Below the pieces are notes generated by a model, which was not told the origin of the DNA, did not search any database, and saw nothing but the letters and a program-made list of their open reading frames with translations. This document shows, in pieces, positions 63,877 to 64,000 of a stretch of 64,000 bases of DNA. The position numbers and the translations under genes were made by a program. Every line of letters begins with the position of its first letter. Position 1 is the first letter of the stretch. Origin of the DNA: Synechococcus sp. MW101C3. GTDB lineage: Bacteria; Cyanobacteriota; Cyanobacteriia; PCC-6307; Cyanobiaceae. The DNA lies in the NCBI RefSeq assembly GCF_002252635.1, contig NZ_NQKX01000008.1, forward strand, positions 124,001 to 188,000, in the 5' to 3' direction.

Positions 63877-64000
63877 ATGGCTCTGCTCGGACCCGCTGGA
63901 CCTGGGGCCATGCAACTGGGCTACACGATCGTCTACGTGCCCGATGTGGCCGCTTCGCTGCACTTCTATGCGGCCGCTTTCGGCCTGCCGCAGAAGTTTC
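63877..64000 (+). CDS. VOC-family protein (glyoxalase/bleomycin-resistance fold), truncated by the window edge
   Basis: Only the first 41 codons are in the window. After ATG 63877 the frame reads MQLGYTIVYVPDVAASLHFY and AAAFGLPQKF, the first beta-alpha unit of a vicinal oxygen chelate protein. ATG 63910 (MQLGYT) is the better start because the domain begins there. Function cannot be judged from this fragment. Confidence 0.75.
   Translation, partial: MALLGPAGPGAMQLGYTIVYVPDVAASLHFYAAAFGLPQKF

Overview
The window looks like part of the chromosome of a high-GC alpha-cyanobacterium of the Cyanobium / freshwater-brackish Synechococcus type. The reasons are a complete alpha-carboxysome operon with form IA RuBisCO, both light-dependent (POR) and dark-operative (ChlLNB) protochlorophyllide reductases, PsaM, a CRR6 homologue, an NDH-1MS' type CO2-uptake module (NdhF4-NdhD4-ChpX) and dense gene packing with many ATGA/TGATG overlaps. 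No insertion sequence, prophage or CRISPR array was seen. Identifications rest on reading the translated sequence and on recalled family knowledge; no database search was run.

Layout. 1-5.75 kb: end of an unidentified gene, a lipoate/octanoate ligase-family protein, a TauE/SafE permease, crr6 and psaM head to head, POR and three conserved proteins of unknown function. 5.8-9.8 kb: chlL, chlB and chlN on the minus strand. 9.9-24.1 kb: a carbon-concentrating supercluster, csoS1-rbcL-rbcS-csoS2-csoSCA-csoS4A-csoS4B-csoS1(E-like)-bacterioferritin, then ndhF4-ndhD4-chpX-acRAF-cbbX, all on the plus strand. 24.2-34.9 kb: housekeeping genes (dnaA, Deg protease, two 'selenodomain-associated' glycosyltransferases, an NSI-like GNAT, an alpha/beta hydrolase, two ABC transporter genes, hisG, glyoxalase II, ridA).

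35-47.6 kb is the most accessory-looking part. A gap-arsJ pair (arsenate as exported 1-arseno-3-phosphoglycerate) and an arsR-acr3 pair (arsenite efflux) each carry the same ATCAA-N6-TTGAT palindrome upstream. They flank a large c-di-GMP regulator whose reading frame is broken by three tandem copies of an 8-bp unit; loss of one copy would fuse the halves into a PAS-PAS-GGDEF-EAL-PAS-PAS-GGDEF protein. A P2-type cation ATPase and a MerR regulator follow. 47.6-54 kb: ileS, a Ycf66-like protein, tRNA-Leu(UAG) and an MscS-type channel. 53.9-55.3 kb: a GrrP-GrrA pair (substrate-binding protein plus a glycine-rich RiPP precursor with seven FxN motifs) without the radical SAM enzyme GrrM beside it. 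55.3-62 kb: a selenium block (oxidoreductase-SelD fusion, SelU/MnmH and a putative selenate ABC transporter with a double-length permease). The window ends with a NahK-like kinase, a DOMON-like protein and a truncated VOC-family gene.

The strongest second-look items are the octamer-controlled split c-di-GMP gene, the apparent -1 frame break between a Pro/Ala-rich extension and the second CsoS1 protein, the two-locus arsenic regulon with a relic of another acr3, the orphan GrrA/GrrP pair, and hairpins on both sides of rbcS.
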